The notes beneath the pieces were generated by a model, which did no database searches, was not told where the DNA came from, and saw only the letters and a list, made by a program, of their open reading frames with translations. The translations under genes were made by a program, and so were the position numbers. From Hyalella azteca (lineage: Eukaryota; Arthropoda; Malacostraca; Amphipoda; Hyalellidae), in the NCBI RefSeq assembly GCF_000764305.2, contig NW_025947367.1:335864-399863 (forward strand): a stretch of 64,000 nt of DNA. Direction: 5' to 3'. Numbering within the stretch: the first letter of the stretch is position 1; each line of letters opens with the position of its first letter. Of the stretch, positions 34,161 through 46,885 are shown in pieces.

Positions 34161-35690
34161 TGGTCTCCACTTTGGCGGCCCAATTCTGCAGTCATTCAGC
34201 CGTCGGGAAACATGGACAACTCTTCAGAACACCTAAATTTGTTGCTGAACCTAATTTTTCCTTACTAACACCGTAATTTCCTTAAACCGTCCTGTCATGG
34301 GGCCACATTGAACTAGTATTCAGAGGCTCCCATAAACTTTAAAATAAATAAAAAATAAAGATTGTTAATTTGCTGGTCTACGGCTGCGCACCCGTCCGGG
34401 GTCCTCAGGGGTCCCGATCAGACCTGACACTTTTTAAAGTAAATTGGTGAAAATTTAATGAAAATGTTTTATGTTTATGAGCGTTTCAAGACATTCTACA
34501 TCGATAAGTTCGAATAAAAAACCCATGTTCTGGTCAGACGGAAATTTTTTAATTAAATTGGATGTGCAAAAATTTTCAACGATTGGTCGGAAGATAACAT
34601 GATTTGAAGCCTTTTATTTTCCCTAACCCTGATCCGGCTGACCAGTCCGGGTCTAGGTGACTGGGTCTTTGGTCAGTTGTTTGCGATGTCTGTCGGTGTC
34701 GCCCGAGGCTCCGGTCGCGGTGTCGTAGCGCGTAGCCTAGAAGCCCTAGATCACCGCTGCTTGTGAAGTTGTAGGCAGCCTTTAATACTTCTTGACTCAG
34801 TTGACTGTAACATTTCCAGCTGCAAGCCACCCGACGATCCAGAGTCCAGACGGATCACATCCGTTGAATTAGGTAGATCAATCAGACCCGTGAGATCATA
34901 GGAAAGTAGCCTGACATTTTATGGCCTATCATTGTCTGCCTAGTGCCTAGACTGCCTTACAGAGTTACGGCTTACTGGCACTGGCCACTCGGCACTCGCC
35001 ACTGGCTAGAGTGGCTACAACTTGAATTTAAAATATTTGGCTATAAGAGTGGGATCATTAAAAGAGCTGAGAGCAGTAAGGAGAAAATTTGTTTCATTAT
35101 TTAAATGTAAAAGAAATATTTAAAACCTTCATCTGTTCATCAGAAATTGTGAAAAAGGTTGGGCTAATTAGGCTACCTTGAACTAAATATATTGTTAACA
35201 CTTAACACCATTTCACATGAATAGCTAAATGACATGATCATTTTGGTTTAATATGATTGCAAACAAGGGAAAGAGATTGCCAAATGAGGCTTCCTCAATC
35301 AGCCCCCCTCACTTAGTTATTAATTATTTCAACCAATATTTTTGAAAAAATTTAGAGGTAATGTTTGTATGTCGTATAAAACACTTGGAAACAGTTTATT
35401 GATATCATGATGTGCATTGCTGCTGCACTGCATTGTTGCTGGATTCTGGAATCTGGGAGTGGGATCCATATTGCATATAGGCCTATGCCGCCTATCACAT
35501 GGGCTAGTTGCATTGCATGCATACTTTTGCCATGAACGCGCAATGTTATTACTTCATCTAGGTTAATTTTTTGTGTTCAACTTAGACAAATTGTCAATGA
35601 AGTAATATTTATTACATTGTCTAGTTAGAATCTAAGTGTTTTATCGTTTTTATTTGTAGTGGCAGTAGTGCAATTTTCATTCCTCCTATT
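34161..35690. other. Spacer upstream of the phosphatase gene
   Basis: Mixed sequence without a recognised gene. A moderately GC-rich patch at 34600-34870 has an open frame on - (34576-34830) that I do not recognise. Degenerate CACTGGC / CACTCGGC repeats occur near 34975-35010. Confidence 0.35.
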
Positions 35691-35805
35691 TTAATTCCTT
35701 TCTATGATTCTATCTTAACTAAAATTTTGTACAGAAAAACCAGCCAAGGTGGATTGAAAATAAAATAATAACATCATTTCTAGAATTCCATCCACAGGCC
35801 ACAGC
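35690..35805. repeat. Dispersed repeat directly before the phosphatase start codon
   Basis: The words TCTTAACTAAAATTTTGTA, GGTGGATTGAAAATAAAATA and TCTAGAATTCCATCC line up with 18650-18780 in Tom70 intron 1 (AACCTTAACTAAAATTTTTG, GGTGAATTGATAATAATATA, TTAGAATTCCATCC). Shorter relatives end at 20845 and 22965. It ends about 20 bp before the ATG, so part of the promoter or 5' UTR is probably transposon-derived. CCATCCACAG at 35788-35797 could serve as a splice acceptor for a 5' UTR intron. Confidence 0.6.
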
Positions 35806-35823
35806 TACAGGCTACAATCTACA

Positions 35824-38800
35824 ATGGCTTCAATGCCTGAACTTGTTTCTGAAAGCAATGTTGGCCAATTTCTGGACAGCTTTGATGCATTTATGACAGA
35901 CTGTGATGGTAAGACACTAATATGTATAAATGCATTGTTACTTGAGTCTTGAGAATATTTTACTTAGCTTGGGTGGGGTAGGCAATGATGTTTTTTGAAA
36001 TTTTTATAATAAAAATATTTATTTCAAAAAGTGTTGCTGGGTAGACTAAATGACTACTTTTTAATTTTTGTTCTCTTAACCAACTGGTAAAGCCTGTTTG
36101 GCTTTTGATCCTATGCTATGGGTGTAGTATATACCATCAAACAGGGTAATAAGGGACAGGCCACCTGCCACTGTGCAGAGAGTGGATGAATATTGCAAAA
36201 TCTTTGGCAATGCTTCAGTAGCAAAATTTATGCCTTCAGAAGATCATGCAGACACATTTAGATTGAAATTTTTACATTTAATATATTTGTCAGTCTTTGG
36301 TCAACTATTTAAAAAAAGTAAGGTTTCCGATATGTTGGATGGATCACGATGCAGTGAAGCTTGTCCGGAAATCAGTTGCGATGAGTTCCCGCCAAAAAAA
36401 TGTAAACATCAAGCTTACAATTACGTAGTTGCGGTCACATTAGAAAATAGGGCAGTCAGACTGCATTATCACATGTTCAGTTGACACTTGCTGTACAATC
36501 GGACTGTTTTTAGAAGAAATTAGTTATTTGGGGTAACATGTGCATCACGGTGCATGCAACCTTGTAAATAAGTTCATGACTTGTAAATAGTTTTTCATTA
36601 CTCAGCGTAAATGGATTTTCATTAAAAATTACCCGGCGACGCATCTTAAAATTACCCGGCGACGCTTAGGGCTTAAAAACCCATATATTGGCGACGCTGC
36701 ATCCACCCTCTGCGCCCTGGGGGACAGGTGGGGTAATAGAGACAGGCCTCCAACATTTCGTAGAAATGTTGTAGCAGCTAAACTAATTAAAAATATTGCA
36801 AAACAAAAAATAGTGGCAAAAAAAATGATGGTTGTCACTAAAATATTCCTTTCTGTTTCAGGTACGGTATGTTTTTTATGATCTTTTTTTATCGTAGTGA
36901 ATTCACTTGACTAAATTTAAATGATGTGATATTACAAGCCATCCTGTAAGCTTACTTACAGAAGAAATGCTACATGGCTGCTGATATGAAGCTTGCAGTG
37001 GACTAGGTTGTTGTCAATGCTCAATAGCATATCCATGGATTAGGTAATATCACGTAAATAATACCGTATGGTAATGTATGGGTGAGGTAATATCATATCA
37101 ATAAAGGAAAAATCACAGAAAATTTCATTTATTCAACATTTACATCATCTATAAAGAAGAGGAGGACTTCAAAGTACTGTTAGTAATAGATGAGCACACT
37201 CTGCATGCTTCAAATGTTTTGAAATTGAGTTTTATTTCAAGTGTCCCTTATTACCCCATTCCCAGGGTTGGTTCAGGAGGATATTATTTTGCATCTGGCA
37301 CCTTACAAATAACATCTGGAATTTTTTCAAAGATACATACCATACGATAGCCCTTGCAAATACCTCTAAAATGAGCTCAAACTCGTTTATGAAATGTTCC
37401 ATGGTAAGAAGTTATTAAGGAAAAATGCTCAAAACTGTCCCTTATTGCCTCGTTTGACAGTAGGTAATACACATACGGTAAATATCTATTTGCCAAGCTG
37501 CAACTCAAAAAATAACTTAATTTTAGTAACTTATAATCCATGAAGAAATATTGGAGCTGCAAACTCATTTGCCAAGTTTTGGTCCATATCATCCTACATA
37601 ATTTTTTCAAGTTTGGCCCAGTTATAAATATAATATATGGTAATATAAATTGTCATAACTTGGAATCATGATTGAAAAAGAATCACGAAAAACCTATTTC
37701 TTCAAAAAAATTTCCTTGTTTTAAATAGTTTGTGTAAGTTCAGCAGATATTCACAAGCAAATGCCTAATTAGAGATGGGTTACCTTGAATGCTGTTAATG
37801 CAGTATGTATATAATTGAGATTATAATTTTCCTTGTCTATCTACTCATCCATAGGCATAGAAATTATCTATGAGTGATCTTGAATAAGCTCTTTGTTCAT
37901 GGAAATATAGAATCAGAATATCTTCAAGATTACTCCAACCAGTCCAAAAATTTGCTCATCTAAATGTAGCCATGACTTTGTCAAAACATATACCTAACTG
38001 GAAAAAGATTGTCTTCAGATTATATTTAAATTAAAGGCTTTCAATACATATCATAAATTGGTTATTGTCGGTTTAGCCTTAAACAGTTCTTCTCTTGTTC
38101 TGATAAATTTGTACCTTTGCCTAGGAGTGTTATGGTCTGGAGATACAGTTCTCAACAATGCTAACATTGTTATCAACAAACTCATCTCCCTTGGCAAGCA
38201 AGTTTTCCTGCTCACCAACAACTCCACTAAAAGTAGAGATGATTATGTTGAGAAGTGTGTAAAATTGGGATTTAATGTTACCAAGGTATGTACCTAATGT
38301 TTTAATGCTCAATTTGGTACACTTGGGTTGATCATATAATATAGGTACTTAGGTTGAACAAAAGTTCAATGTGTTCCAAACCTGCATCTCAATATTTACT
38401 CTGGTAAAGGTTTTTGACTGTAAGATATTGTTTCATTGTTGTTTTATTGCAAGGCTATTGTATGTGCAAATAAATCGGTACCTACCCCAAGTAGCTATGC
38501 CACAAAGGAATGTACCTGATGGGGTGGGAAAAGTTTGAAAAATGTGAGAAAAGTTTCTCAAAAACTGTTGTTGAAAAACTGTAAACATATTATTCAATAA
38601 AATATATTTCCTTGTTTCCATTTAGTAATTGTTTATTTCATTCCAACAGGAAAACATTGTAAGTTCAGCATATGTCCTCGCTCTTCACCTGCAGCAGCTG
38701 GGATTTGAGAAGAAGGTTTACATGATGGGAACAACTGGCCTGGCCAAAGAACTTGATGCTGTTGGTGTGAAGCATGTTGGACTTGGGGTTTGTAACTAAA

Positions 38801-40379
38801 TAGTGACTCAATTTCATATTTTTTAGTGCATTTTCTCATTTATGAAAAAAATTCACTATTGTGCTCGCCATGTCCGTCTGTCCGTGACCTCAAGTTTTCG
38901 TCAACGAGAAAATGCGCTCTCTGTCACTCACTTCAGTGACTACTGAGTTATATTTTTTTATGATCTTGCTGATGGAAATTATATAAGAAAGTGAAAATTC
39001 TGCTCTTCAATCCATCAAGCTTATAAAATATTTCTCACACATTAACAATTTGTGATAATTTTTCATGGTCAATTGTTATCACAAATGTTAACCATGAATG
39101 TTAAATGTCTCAAAAATGTTATTTCACTGCGTTCAATTGGTAAATGTAACTTAGCAAGCCTACTCTCAGCCAGATCCTCTGTTTGGGAAAACGTTTGAAA
39201 TGATCGACTTAGTTGTGTTGGACCCTGAAGTTGCTGCTGTTGTCGTGGCCTTCGATCCATATTTCTGCCTGCCTAAGATCTTGAGGGCAGCATCTTATGT
39301 CAAGTCTGTCCCTGGATGCCTGTTTCTGGCCTCCAACACAGATGAAAGCTTCCCTTTTAAAGGATCAAATTTAACCTATCCAGGTAATTGGTCATGTTTT
39401 AGTAGTCTTTTCCTGTGATAGTTATTCATTCGTTTGTTTTGTTTCTTTATCCATTTTAAAATTGTCACTAGAAACGTCCGTAATGACCTCGTTTAATAAC
39501 TTGATTAGGATTGAAATTAAAAATTAGGTTATCTTTTCTGAATCTGTCCTGGGCTTGAATAATTATAACTGGCGTTTTCGTTGCTACTTTTATCTCTTTT
39601 TATGTTTAAGGGACTGGGTGTTTCGTGCGATCTGTAGAGTGTGCCGTAGGGCACGCCGCGCAAGTGATGGGTAAGCCTGAGCCGCACATGTTTGAGGTGC
39701 TCAGGAAGCGCCACCACATCAAGCCTCAGAGAACCATCATGGTTGGTGATCGGTGAGTGCTTTAACCTATATTTTGTGAGTGGTTTGAGCAATGATAGGA
39801 AAATTTTGTTTGATCACGAGATATTTACTAAAGAACGGCTGGTTCAATTTTTTCCAATCATTGTTTACACTAAGATTAGCCTTCATCATGCCCATCTCGA
39901 AAACTATGTTGTATCTCATTAGTCATTGAATCGAAGCAATTACACACAATGAGTAACTGATGGCATATTTTGCTTCCTAATTGTCTCTTTATTCCATTGA
40001 ATGTTACTGTGATGCCCATTTTTGGTTAGACGTTTGTCAGTGTTCAAATTTCGACTGCTTCCTGTCTTCCTTGTCAAAATTCTATCTCAATTTTACCATT
40101 TCCCCATGTCACACGTTTCTGGTAGTTGTGGCATTTTAAGGAGCAGCTCGGAGCCTCTGCCCCTCTTGTCTAACCAAACTATGAGAACGTTTCTTTGCGG
40201 TCAGGTGCAACACCGACATTCTGCTGGGCACCAAGTGCGGGTTACACACGCTGCTCGTGCTCACGGGCGTGCATAAGCTAGACGACGTCCAGAAAATGGT
40301 CGACGACCCAAGTCTCAACGACCAAGTGCCCCAGTACTACTTGCCTTCGCTGGGAGATCTGCTCGAGTTTCTCAAATGA
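35824..40379 (+). CDS. HAD-superfamily phosphatase, PGP/PDXP type (6 exons)
   Basis: This family (chronophins: phosphoglycolate / glycerol-3-phosphate phosphatase and pyridoxal-phosphate phosphatase) is cytosolic and Mg2+-dependent, and works through a phospho-aspartate. Exons are 35824-35908, 38125-38285, 38650-38787, 39155-39383, 39611-39752 and 40205-40379. All junctions are GT..AG and in phase, giving 309 residues (human PGP 321, PDXP 296). Motif I is TDCDGVLW, with nucleophile D26 and acid/base D28. Motif II is LLTNNST (T59). Motif III is GKPEPHMF (K226). Motif IV is [12 protein letters not shown] (D251, D256). A C2-type cap with AFDPYF lies between motifs II and III. The C terminus reads [14 protein letters not shown]. 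All catalytic residues are present, so the enzyme should be active. The cap alone does not let me choose between the PGP and PDXP substrates. Intron 1 carries a 1.3 kb transposon. Confidence 0.95.
36134..37460. mobile_element. TA-flanked element E5 (1327 bp) in phosphatase intron 1
   Basis: It begins CCATCAAACAGGGTAATAAG after TA (36132-36133). The right end, read inversely, is CTGTCAAACGAGGCAATAAG, followed by TA (37461-37462). Both continue GGACAG. The right third is homologous to E2 and E3. A 103-codon open frame at 36173-36484 (non-ATG start) contains a Cys cluster ([11 protein letters not shown]) and is the only candidate protein. I do not recognise it as a transposase. Confidence 0.72.
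38832..38965 (+). repeat. Dispersed repeat, copy 1 (phosphatase intron 3)
   Basis: TTCTCATTTATG, ATTGTGCTCGCCATGTCCGT, AACGAGAAAATGCGCTCT and GAGTTATATTTTTTT appear in the same order and direction at 45855-45972. The two ~120-bp copies are about 85-90% alike by eye. Class unknown. Confidence 0.75.
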
Positions 40380-43300
40380 AATTATCTTTGATTTTGTTGA
40401 ATTTGCTTCAAACTTTAGAAAACATGTGTTATTAATTCACGTTCCGTTTATTCTGAGTTTTGGTGCTGTGTTCTAAAATTCTGCTTCCCTTACCATTTGC
40501 TTCTCACCGACTTTCTAGTCACTCTCCTCCTTTGTTGATTTAGTTTTTTAGTTTCAATTTATTTTAGTTAGTTTCGTGATCATGTTAACTTATAGACCAC
40601 CTTGCTACGGTCAGTATGCTTCAATAAGGGCGTTTAGACCGGATTGCTTTTTTTTTTTTCGTTTAAACCGGACCAGACGGCTTCAGGCTGTCTGATAACT
40701 CAAAACCGTGAGGAAATCATTTAAAAAATTTATTTCCTGTCATTCTAAGGCTCGAGATTAATTTTTGATTTGATAAATTTGCTTTTACTTTCAGTGGTGT
40801 ATGATTTATCTCAAATAACCGACACATGTTTTGCTCCTCATCAAATTTCACTGTCAATAAATAAATCAAAGATTTATTAAAAAACATAGTGCAAACTGAA
40901 CATAGTTTTGCTCCTGCAATATCCCGACTCGTCACTGCCTTCGCTTCTATGATGTTGAAATGTGATGATATATTGTAGAGCTTTAGAATGATATTATCAA
41001 ACAATGAATGATTTATTGTACAGCTTTAGAATGATATGATCAAACGATGAATGATTTATTGTACAGCTTTAGCATGATTTGATCAAACAATGAATGATTA
41101 ATTGTACAGCTTTAGAATGATATTTTCAAACAATGAATGATTTATTATACAGCTTTAGAATGATATAATCAAACAATGAATGATTTATTGTACAGCTTTA
41201 GCATGATATGATCAAAGAATAAAATGCAGGCTGTGCGCTTCCAATTGATTATTTTGAACTGGCATGTTCAAAATAAGAGACAACATCCTCCCTTTTGCAT
41301 TTGATTGAGGATTTTACATTTTTAATGTGATTAGTAACCACTTGGAGTATGAATAACGTTAAGATTTTTTAAATGCACGACGGACATGAAGTTTTCCAAG
41401 TTTTATTGTTGATTTACTTCGTACGCGGAAAATATTTTATGTCGCTTATCTTGGTTTCATTGTTGAGTAGTCAATAGTAAATAGTATCTTAAGTGTTGGG
41501 CAAATACACTTCAAGACTTCTTTTTGTACCTTTGATTACATCAATTTCCTTGATCAGTCAAAAGTGTGCAAAGTCTCAAGTTCGAGTTGATATTTCGCGT
41601 TAAATATTTCTTGGAGCATTTGTATATAGAATTGCTCAGTTTATAAGGATCCCCTGAATGTGGTTGCTCGGCTCGTATGGCTGCCTTGCATATCGTTTGT
41701 CTTGAAAGTGGTACCGAAATGATACATAAGTTTAGATCTTTTCACTAACTCGGTTTGAAAAAAATCTAATTTGCATTAATTGCAGAGATATTCGCTGAAA
41801 ATGTTTTGGTATTAGACTTATCAGCAGACTTTTGATCGTTTACGACTTTACGTAGAATTATACCGCACTTTGCATTGGCTGCATAACATTAAATTTTTTT
41901 TTAAAACCAATGGCTGAAGGTGTACTCAGATTGCTCTCAATTCGTTGAAGCGGGCTCTCAAACAGTCCAAAGTGATCGTTAGAAGTGAATTTCTATATTA
42001 AAGGTAAGCTAGGGCCTGAGTAAATTGCGTGAGGCCATTTAAAGGGCCAGTTTCTGGTGCCAGATTGGCTTGTAAGTTTGCGTAGCGTCCGTCACGCCGA
42101 AACACGACCGCTCCGGACCCTCGGAACGCCCATTCCGTGTCGCCGTCGCCGAACCCCCGTCGAAGTTCTGCTCTGTTCGACCATTTTGCTTCATCGCCCA
42201 TTGAATTTTACTTATTGCATTTTTTACATGCAATCTTTTACGTGCAGGTTATATTGAACATTTTTAGCGAGAGGGAGAAATAGTTTCCGTTTTACATCTT
42301 ACTTATATAACATTCATGTTCAGATCATCGTTCATACTTCAATGCATTCGGATGCGGGTTAGGTATTGTTTTGCTGAGACCGATTTGAGCCGTCATAACC
42401 GCTAGGAAAACCCAAAATAAATAAAGACTTCATCTGTCGTGGTCTACAGACATGGTTTATTTGAAGTGGAATATTGAACCATAAATTAACCAGATTTTGT
42501 TAGGTATTAAAATTACTACAAAGTTTTTGTATGGTCTAAAACTTACTCAATGTACATTTTTGCTGTATCTATTCACAGGCAGGCTAGAGCAGGTCACGTG
42601 ACTAATTATCGGCCGTATCGCCTGCAAAACTATCAAGCATGTTCTAGTTCACTGACCGCCACTCACTACTGGCTTCAGCAGCTGCCAGTCGCAAAACATT
42701 CTTGGAATCATGAGAGGATGTACACTGCACAGGAAGTAATGCACAACAGAGAGAGAGGTGTTCATGTCGGAGAACTGCAAGCGGCTGACGGATTAACGGC
42801 GTCAGTGTTTGCGTTCGAATTAAGAGACCGCCTTTGCTTCGGAGGACAAGATTGGCAGTTGTAGATGTTTTTAAATATAGAAGTGCTCAAGCTAATTGAT
42901 GTTCGAATCATGAAGTACGACGGTTATTTGTATAGCTTGGTATCTCCGTATAATTTCTTGCGTTATTGGAAGCTTCATTTTCGAGCGACATTGACTTCTG
43001 CAACACATGCGTGTAAATATGTACATTATACTAGGTAGCTATGTTCGTTTGCAGAATGGTAGTCGTATAATATTTTACGTACTTGAAAGTGCAATAATTG
43101 GAAATTGATTAGGCCGCTGATCGTGATCTAGCTTATAATTATCTGTGTATGGCAGTTAAACGCGTTGATGCGGGTATCTTGAATTCAGTATAACATACCC
43201 GCGATTGGCTGTGAAGTAAGATATTACGTCAATGAAGCCCATAGATATTGTTAAGGAATATCGTTCGAATGAAATGGCTATTTGCTGACTAGCGAATGGT

Positions 43301-43990
43301 TTTCTCTTAGTCGAAAGTCAGGTACAAATATAAGAAAATTAATCTTTAGAATTATTTTATTGTTGATTACATACATGTTGCTAGTTCAGACTTTCATTTC
43401 AATTAGTGTACTTTTATGCATGATTGTAGGAACAAATAAGACAGGAAATGGAACTTGCGTTCATAAGGCACTCATATTAATGTGTCGATTCGATATGGCC
43501 GGATTTGAGAAAATGTGTTTAGTATTATAAGTTAATTATTGATCATCGTTTGATGAAGGGCAGAAATCGGATCGTATTTAAGTATGAACATAAATACTCT
43601 TATACAAAACTTCTCCACGATTGTTTCGACTGCAATCATATCAATAAACATTAATGTCATTACACAAGAGAAAATTTATTCGTATGGTTCTTTTCGGAAA
43701 CTATAACGTTCATATTATACAATGGTGTGTCACTGTCGATGATAAGCCAGGTCTAGTCGGTCGTAGATTCTTGTGATTTTCTTGACTTGTTTTCTGGACA
43801 TTGTTAGCTACTGGACCTGGTCTGAAAGGTGAGTGACATGTCTGCTCATGAATTAAAAACCGTTTTTTTATTGCTTAGCTGAAGTGGAGGCTTGGCTTCC
43901 AATTGTTTGCAATAAGGCGACGGCAAAAGCAATCAGCTGCCATGGGGCGTTCTAGAGGGTCTGTCCTGTCACACTACACCTCGCAATAGT
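40380..43990. other. 3' flank of the phosphatase and intergenic DNA
   Basis: The phosphatase 3' UTR must lie in the first part. 40961-41220 is a 43-bp minisatellite. 42050-42190 is unusually CpG-rich and open on - for 67 codons from an ATG (42201 to 41998, starting MGDEAKWSNRAELRRGFG). 42550-42864 is a 104-codon ATG-initiated frame on + (starts MYIFAVSIHRQARAG). Neither product is recognised. They may be a CpG promoter patch and chance frames. Confidence 0.35.
40961..41220. repeat. 43-bp minisatellite, about 6 copies
   Basis: The unit is ATGAATGATTTATTGTACAG followed by CTTTAGAATGATATGATCAA and ACA. It lies about 0.6 kb after the phosphatase stop codon. Confidence 0.9.
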
Positions 43991-44009
43991 TAATTAACTG
44001 AGACATGTT

Positions 44010-44570
44010 GAGCGACTGCTGGGCTCGGTGTACTGACAACTGATTGCCCAGAGTACGTCAGCCGAGTGCTGAGCAGCATGTGCTCTGTGCTCCGACGGTT
44101 GATTGTTCAGGGCATGTCAGTTGAATGCTGAGCAGCATGTGCTCTGTGCTCCGACGGTTGACTGTTCAGGGTACGTCAGATGAGTGCTGAGCAGCATGTG
44201 CTCTGTGCCCCGACGGTTGATTGTTCAGGGTATGTCAACTGAGTGCTGATCAACATGTGCTCTGTGCTCCGACGGTTGATTGTTCAGGGCATGTCAGCTG
44301 AGTGCTGAGCAACATGGGCTCTGTGCTCCGACGGTTGATTGTTCAGGGCATGTCAGCTGAGTGCTGAGCAGCATGGGCTCTGTGCTCCGACGGTTGATTG
44401 TTCAGGGCATGTCAGCTGAGTGCTGAGCAGCATGGGCTCTGTGCTCCGACGGTTGATTGTTCAGGGCATGTCAGCCGAGTGCTGAGCAGCATGTGCTCTG
44501 TGCTCCGACGGTTGATTGTTCAGGGCATGTCAGCTGAGTGCTGAGCAGCATGGGCTCAAGGTGAGTGCTG
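44010..44570. repeat. 59-bp minisatellite, about 9 copies
   Basis: The unit contains GCTCTGTGCTCCGACGGTTG, ATTGTTCAGGGCATGTCAGC and TGAGTGCTGAGCAGCATG. Starts of GCTCTGTGC at 44082, 44141 and 44200 show the 59-bp period. Frames crossing it are artefacts. Confidence 0.92.
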
Positions 44571-44603
44571 AGTGCTTGTCGAGGCAAGTGTGCCGACGAA
44601 TGA

Positions 44604-44999
44604 TTTCTCACACTACGGTGGCCAAAAGTTGCACTGGACGAGATCGAGGACAGGAGCCTTGATATAGTTGCGCTGATGCAGCAACAAGATGACGTCACTT
44701 TGTTTTTGACGAGATTCAATTGTAGTCTAGCCACCTGGACGAGGCATCTAAAGCGTTTAGCCCATCACATGAGTTGCTTCAATGCTCCCTATAATTGGAT
44801 GAGACCTCTCTTTACATTCTTTTTTTTCCGGAAGAACGAAGCCCAGATTTCATGCAAGACTTTATACAAAACATCAAATCCTTGCATCATTGAATGCTTC
44901 CAAGCTCTCATAAGAACAATAAAAATTCTTCATTTTAATTTGATGTTTCGTAGGAGCAATCAATCTCCTATTCTGGTGTGCTGTCTTGTAGTCTACTAA
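44604..44999 (+). other. Coding-like open frame, unidentified
   Basis: The frame is open from 44604 to the stop at 44997-44999. Its 44631-44800 part has a protein-like composition: ALDEIEDRSLDIVALMQQQ, then DDVTLFLTRFNC. The first ATG is at 44676. An AG at 44627-44628 could be an acceptor and GAC|GTCACT a weak donor. It directly follows the 59-bp array. It may be one exon of an unidentified + gene or a chance frame. Confidence 0.25.
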
Positions 45000-45854
45000 T
45001 TATTTAGGAAACAATTCAAGTGGAACCATTCCGTGAATAGGAAAATGGTAGCCTACTGCAAGTCTTGCATGCAACTTGAATGCGCAAGCACATTAAATGT
45101 ACAATCAAATTCTGTAGTGAAGGATGAGTTAGTCCGCTAGCAACAAATTTGCAGAGCAAACACCTCGTGTTTGCCGGCGAATGAAGGAAGCGATCGGCGC
45201 CTAATTGACGGGACCTCCTGGATGCCAGGACATCTTCGTTGGACCTCTCCTCGTATTTGTTCTCAGCCAATTAAAGGCTTGATTCCTGAGCTCATTATTT
45301 ACAGATAATACCGTTAATTAACACGAGTCAAAACAGGTTTGTGTAGCGAATAACGAATACAAGGAGATGTTTGCTTCTTATCTTTATATTCTACCCGTTG
45401 CTCTCTTAATATTCGACGTATGAAATGATGTGAGGACTCAGAAGCTATCGTCTGTACTTCTCGTTTAAATAGCGGTTACGTGTATTTACCGTTAATGTCG
45501 GCGGACGCTGTGATTGTAATTCCGTCTGAAATCGATTAATTGAGCTGAATGTTATTTTAATGTGATCGTTTAGAAAGCAATCTCATCCACCCAGATTATG
45601 TGAAACCAATTATTCTTTATATGTATTATAAACATGAGCGCTTATAATGACTTGCATTTCATGAATCTTTATGAAAGCATTTCCCACAATTTACTCTAGG
45701 ATCATAGACGCGTTTACTTGCGAGTATTGCGGTGAGTAGCTGCGTGAAACTGTAAGAGGGCCAATATTGATGATGCTACATTTTCTGAGGGAATTTGACG
45801 TCTCCTACTTTTTTAAAGATGAATTTATTCCTTTGAATTTGATTATTTCCTTCT

Positions 45855-45972
45855 CATTTATGGAGAAAGGTGCTATTGTGCTCGTCATGTCCGTCTGTCA
45901 CATCACGTTTTCGTCGACGAGAAAATGCGCTCTGTCACTCACTGCAGTGAGTACTGAGTTATATTTTTTTCT
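45855..45972 (+). repeat. Dispersed repeat, copy 2
   Basis: Second copy of the repeat at 38832-38965, in the same orientation, with ATTGTGCTCGTCATGTCCGT and ACGAGAAAATGCGCTCTGTC. Confidence 0.75.
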
Positions 45973-46784
45973 AATTTTTGTTCTAAAGTCTTGACTCAGG
46001 ATAGTCATACATTTTTTGGCTTCAGCTTCTAGTCAGTTAAAAAATGTACAGAGATTGCAAAGCGTGCATTCGGAACTAATAATATACATAAAATGGATAA
46101 CTCAAACTCGTTATGAAATCGCCTTTGTTAATTCATTTGCCAAGGCCTTTGTGCCATGCAGCAAGAAAAAAAACAGTTAAAAAGTAAAAAAGACTATCAT
46201 GTCTAAAACTATTTCAGTGCTCCACAGTTCTGCAGGGTTCTTAATTGTTTGCATTGTAAAAGAATTAGTATGCGAAAGCATTCAAGAGGATCGATATGAA
46301 ATGTTGTTGTAAAAACATTGGCGTGAAATATCATGCTTGATGCAATTTGATTTACTATAACAAATGTGAAGATTTGTATATTCTATTTTGAAATACTCGG
46401 TTTCTCATAATAGCGGAGCTATTTAATTAGTCATGACAATATAATGTGGCATACTCATTAATATATCGTACTGCAGCTGTAGAATCAACATCATCTAGAT
46501 TCATCCCCGTCAGAATGAGGTCGAATTTTCAATAATTTTTTGATTTTTTAATTTATTAATTTAATACGAACCTTGTACGTCACATTGTCTAAAGAGATCA
46601 CTGCTGATGATTCCTCGTACCCATGTATCAGTAGATGTAGTTTGAACACAAATAAGTCAGTGCCGGTCAATTTTTCAAAATATATTGCTTAAAAGTGAAC
46701 AAAAATGAGACTGTTTATTTTTATTATGATGTTCCCACATGATTGTAGTTGCTTGAAGCAAGCGTGAAATTAATTTCAAGTTAT

Positions 46785-46885
46785 AATTTGTTAATCCAAA
46801 CTGAATGCCAATTTGTTAATCCCAACTGAATGCCAATTTGTTAATCCTAACTGAATGCCAATTTGTTAATCCCAACTGAATGCCA
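46785..46885. repeat. 25-bp tandem repeat, 4 copies
   Basis: The unit AATTTGTTAATCCCAACTGA plus ATGCC is repeated four times with single-base differences. Confidence 0.92.

Noticed and set aside
33850..34276. Overlapping open frames on both strands with repetitive peptides
   Set aside because: They come from a 20-bp minisatellite whose period opens all frames. There is no start context, splice signal or family.
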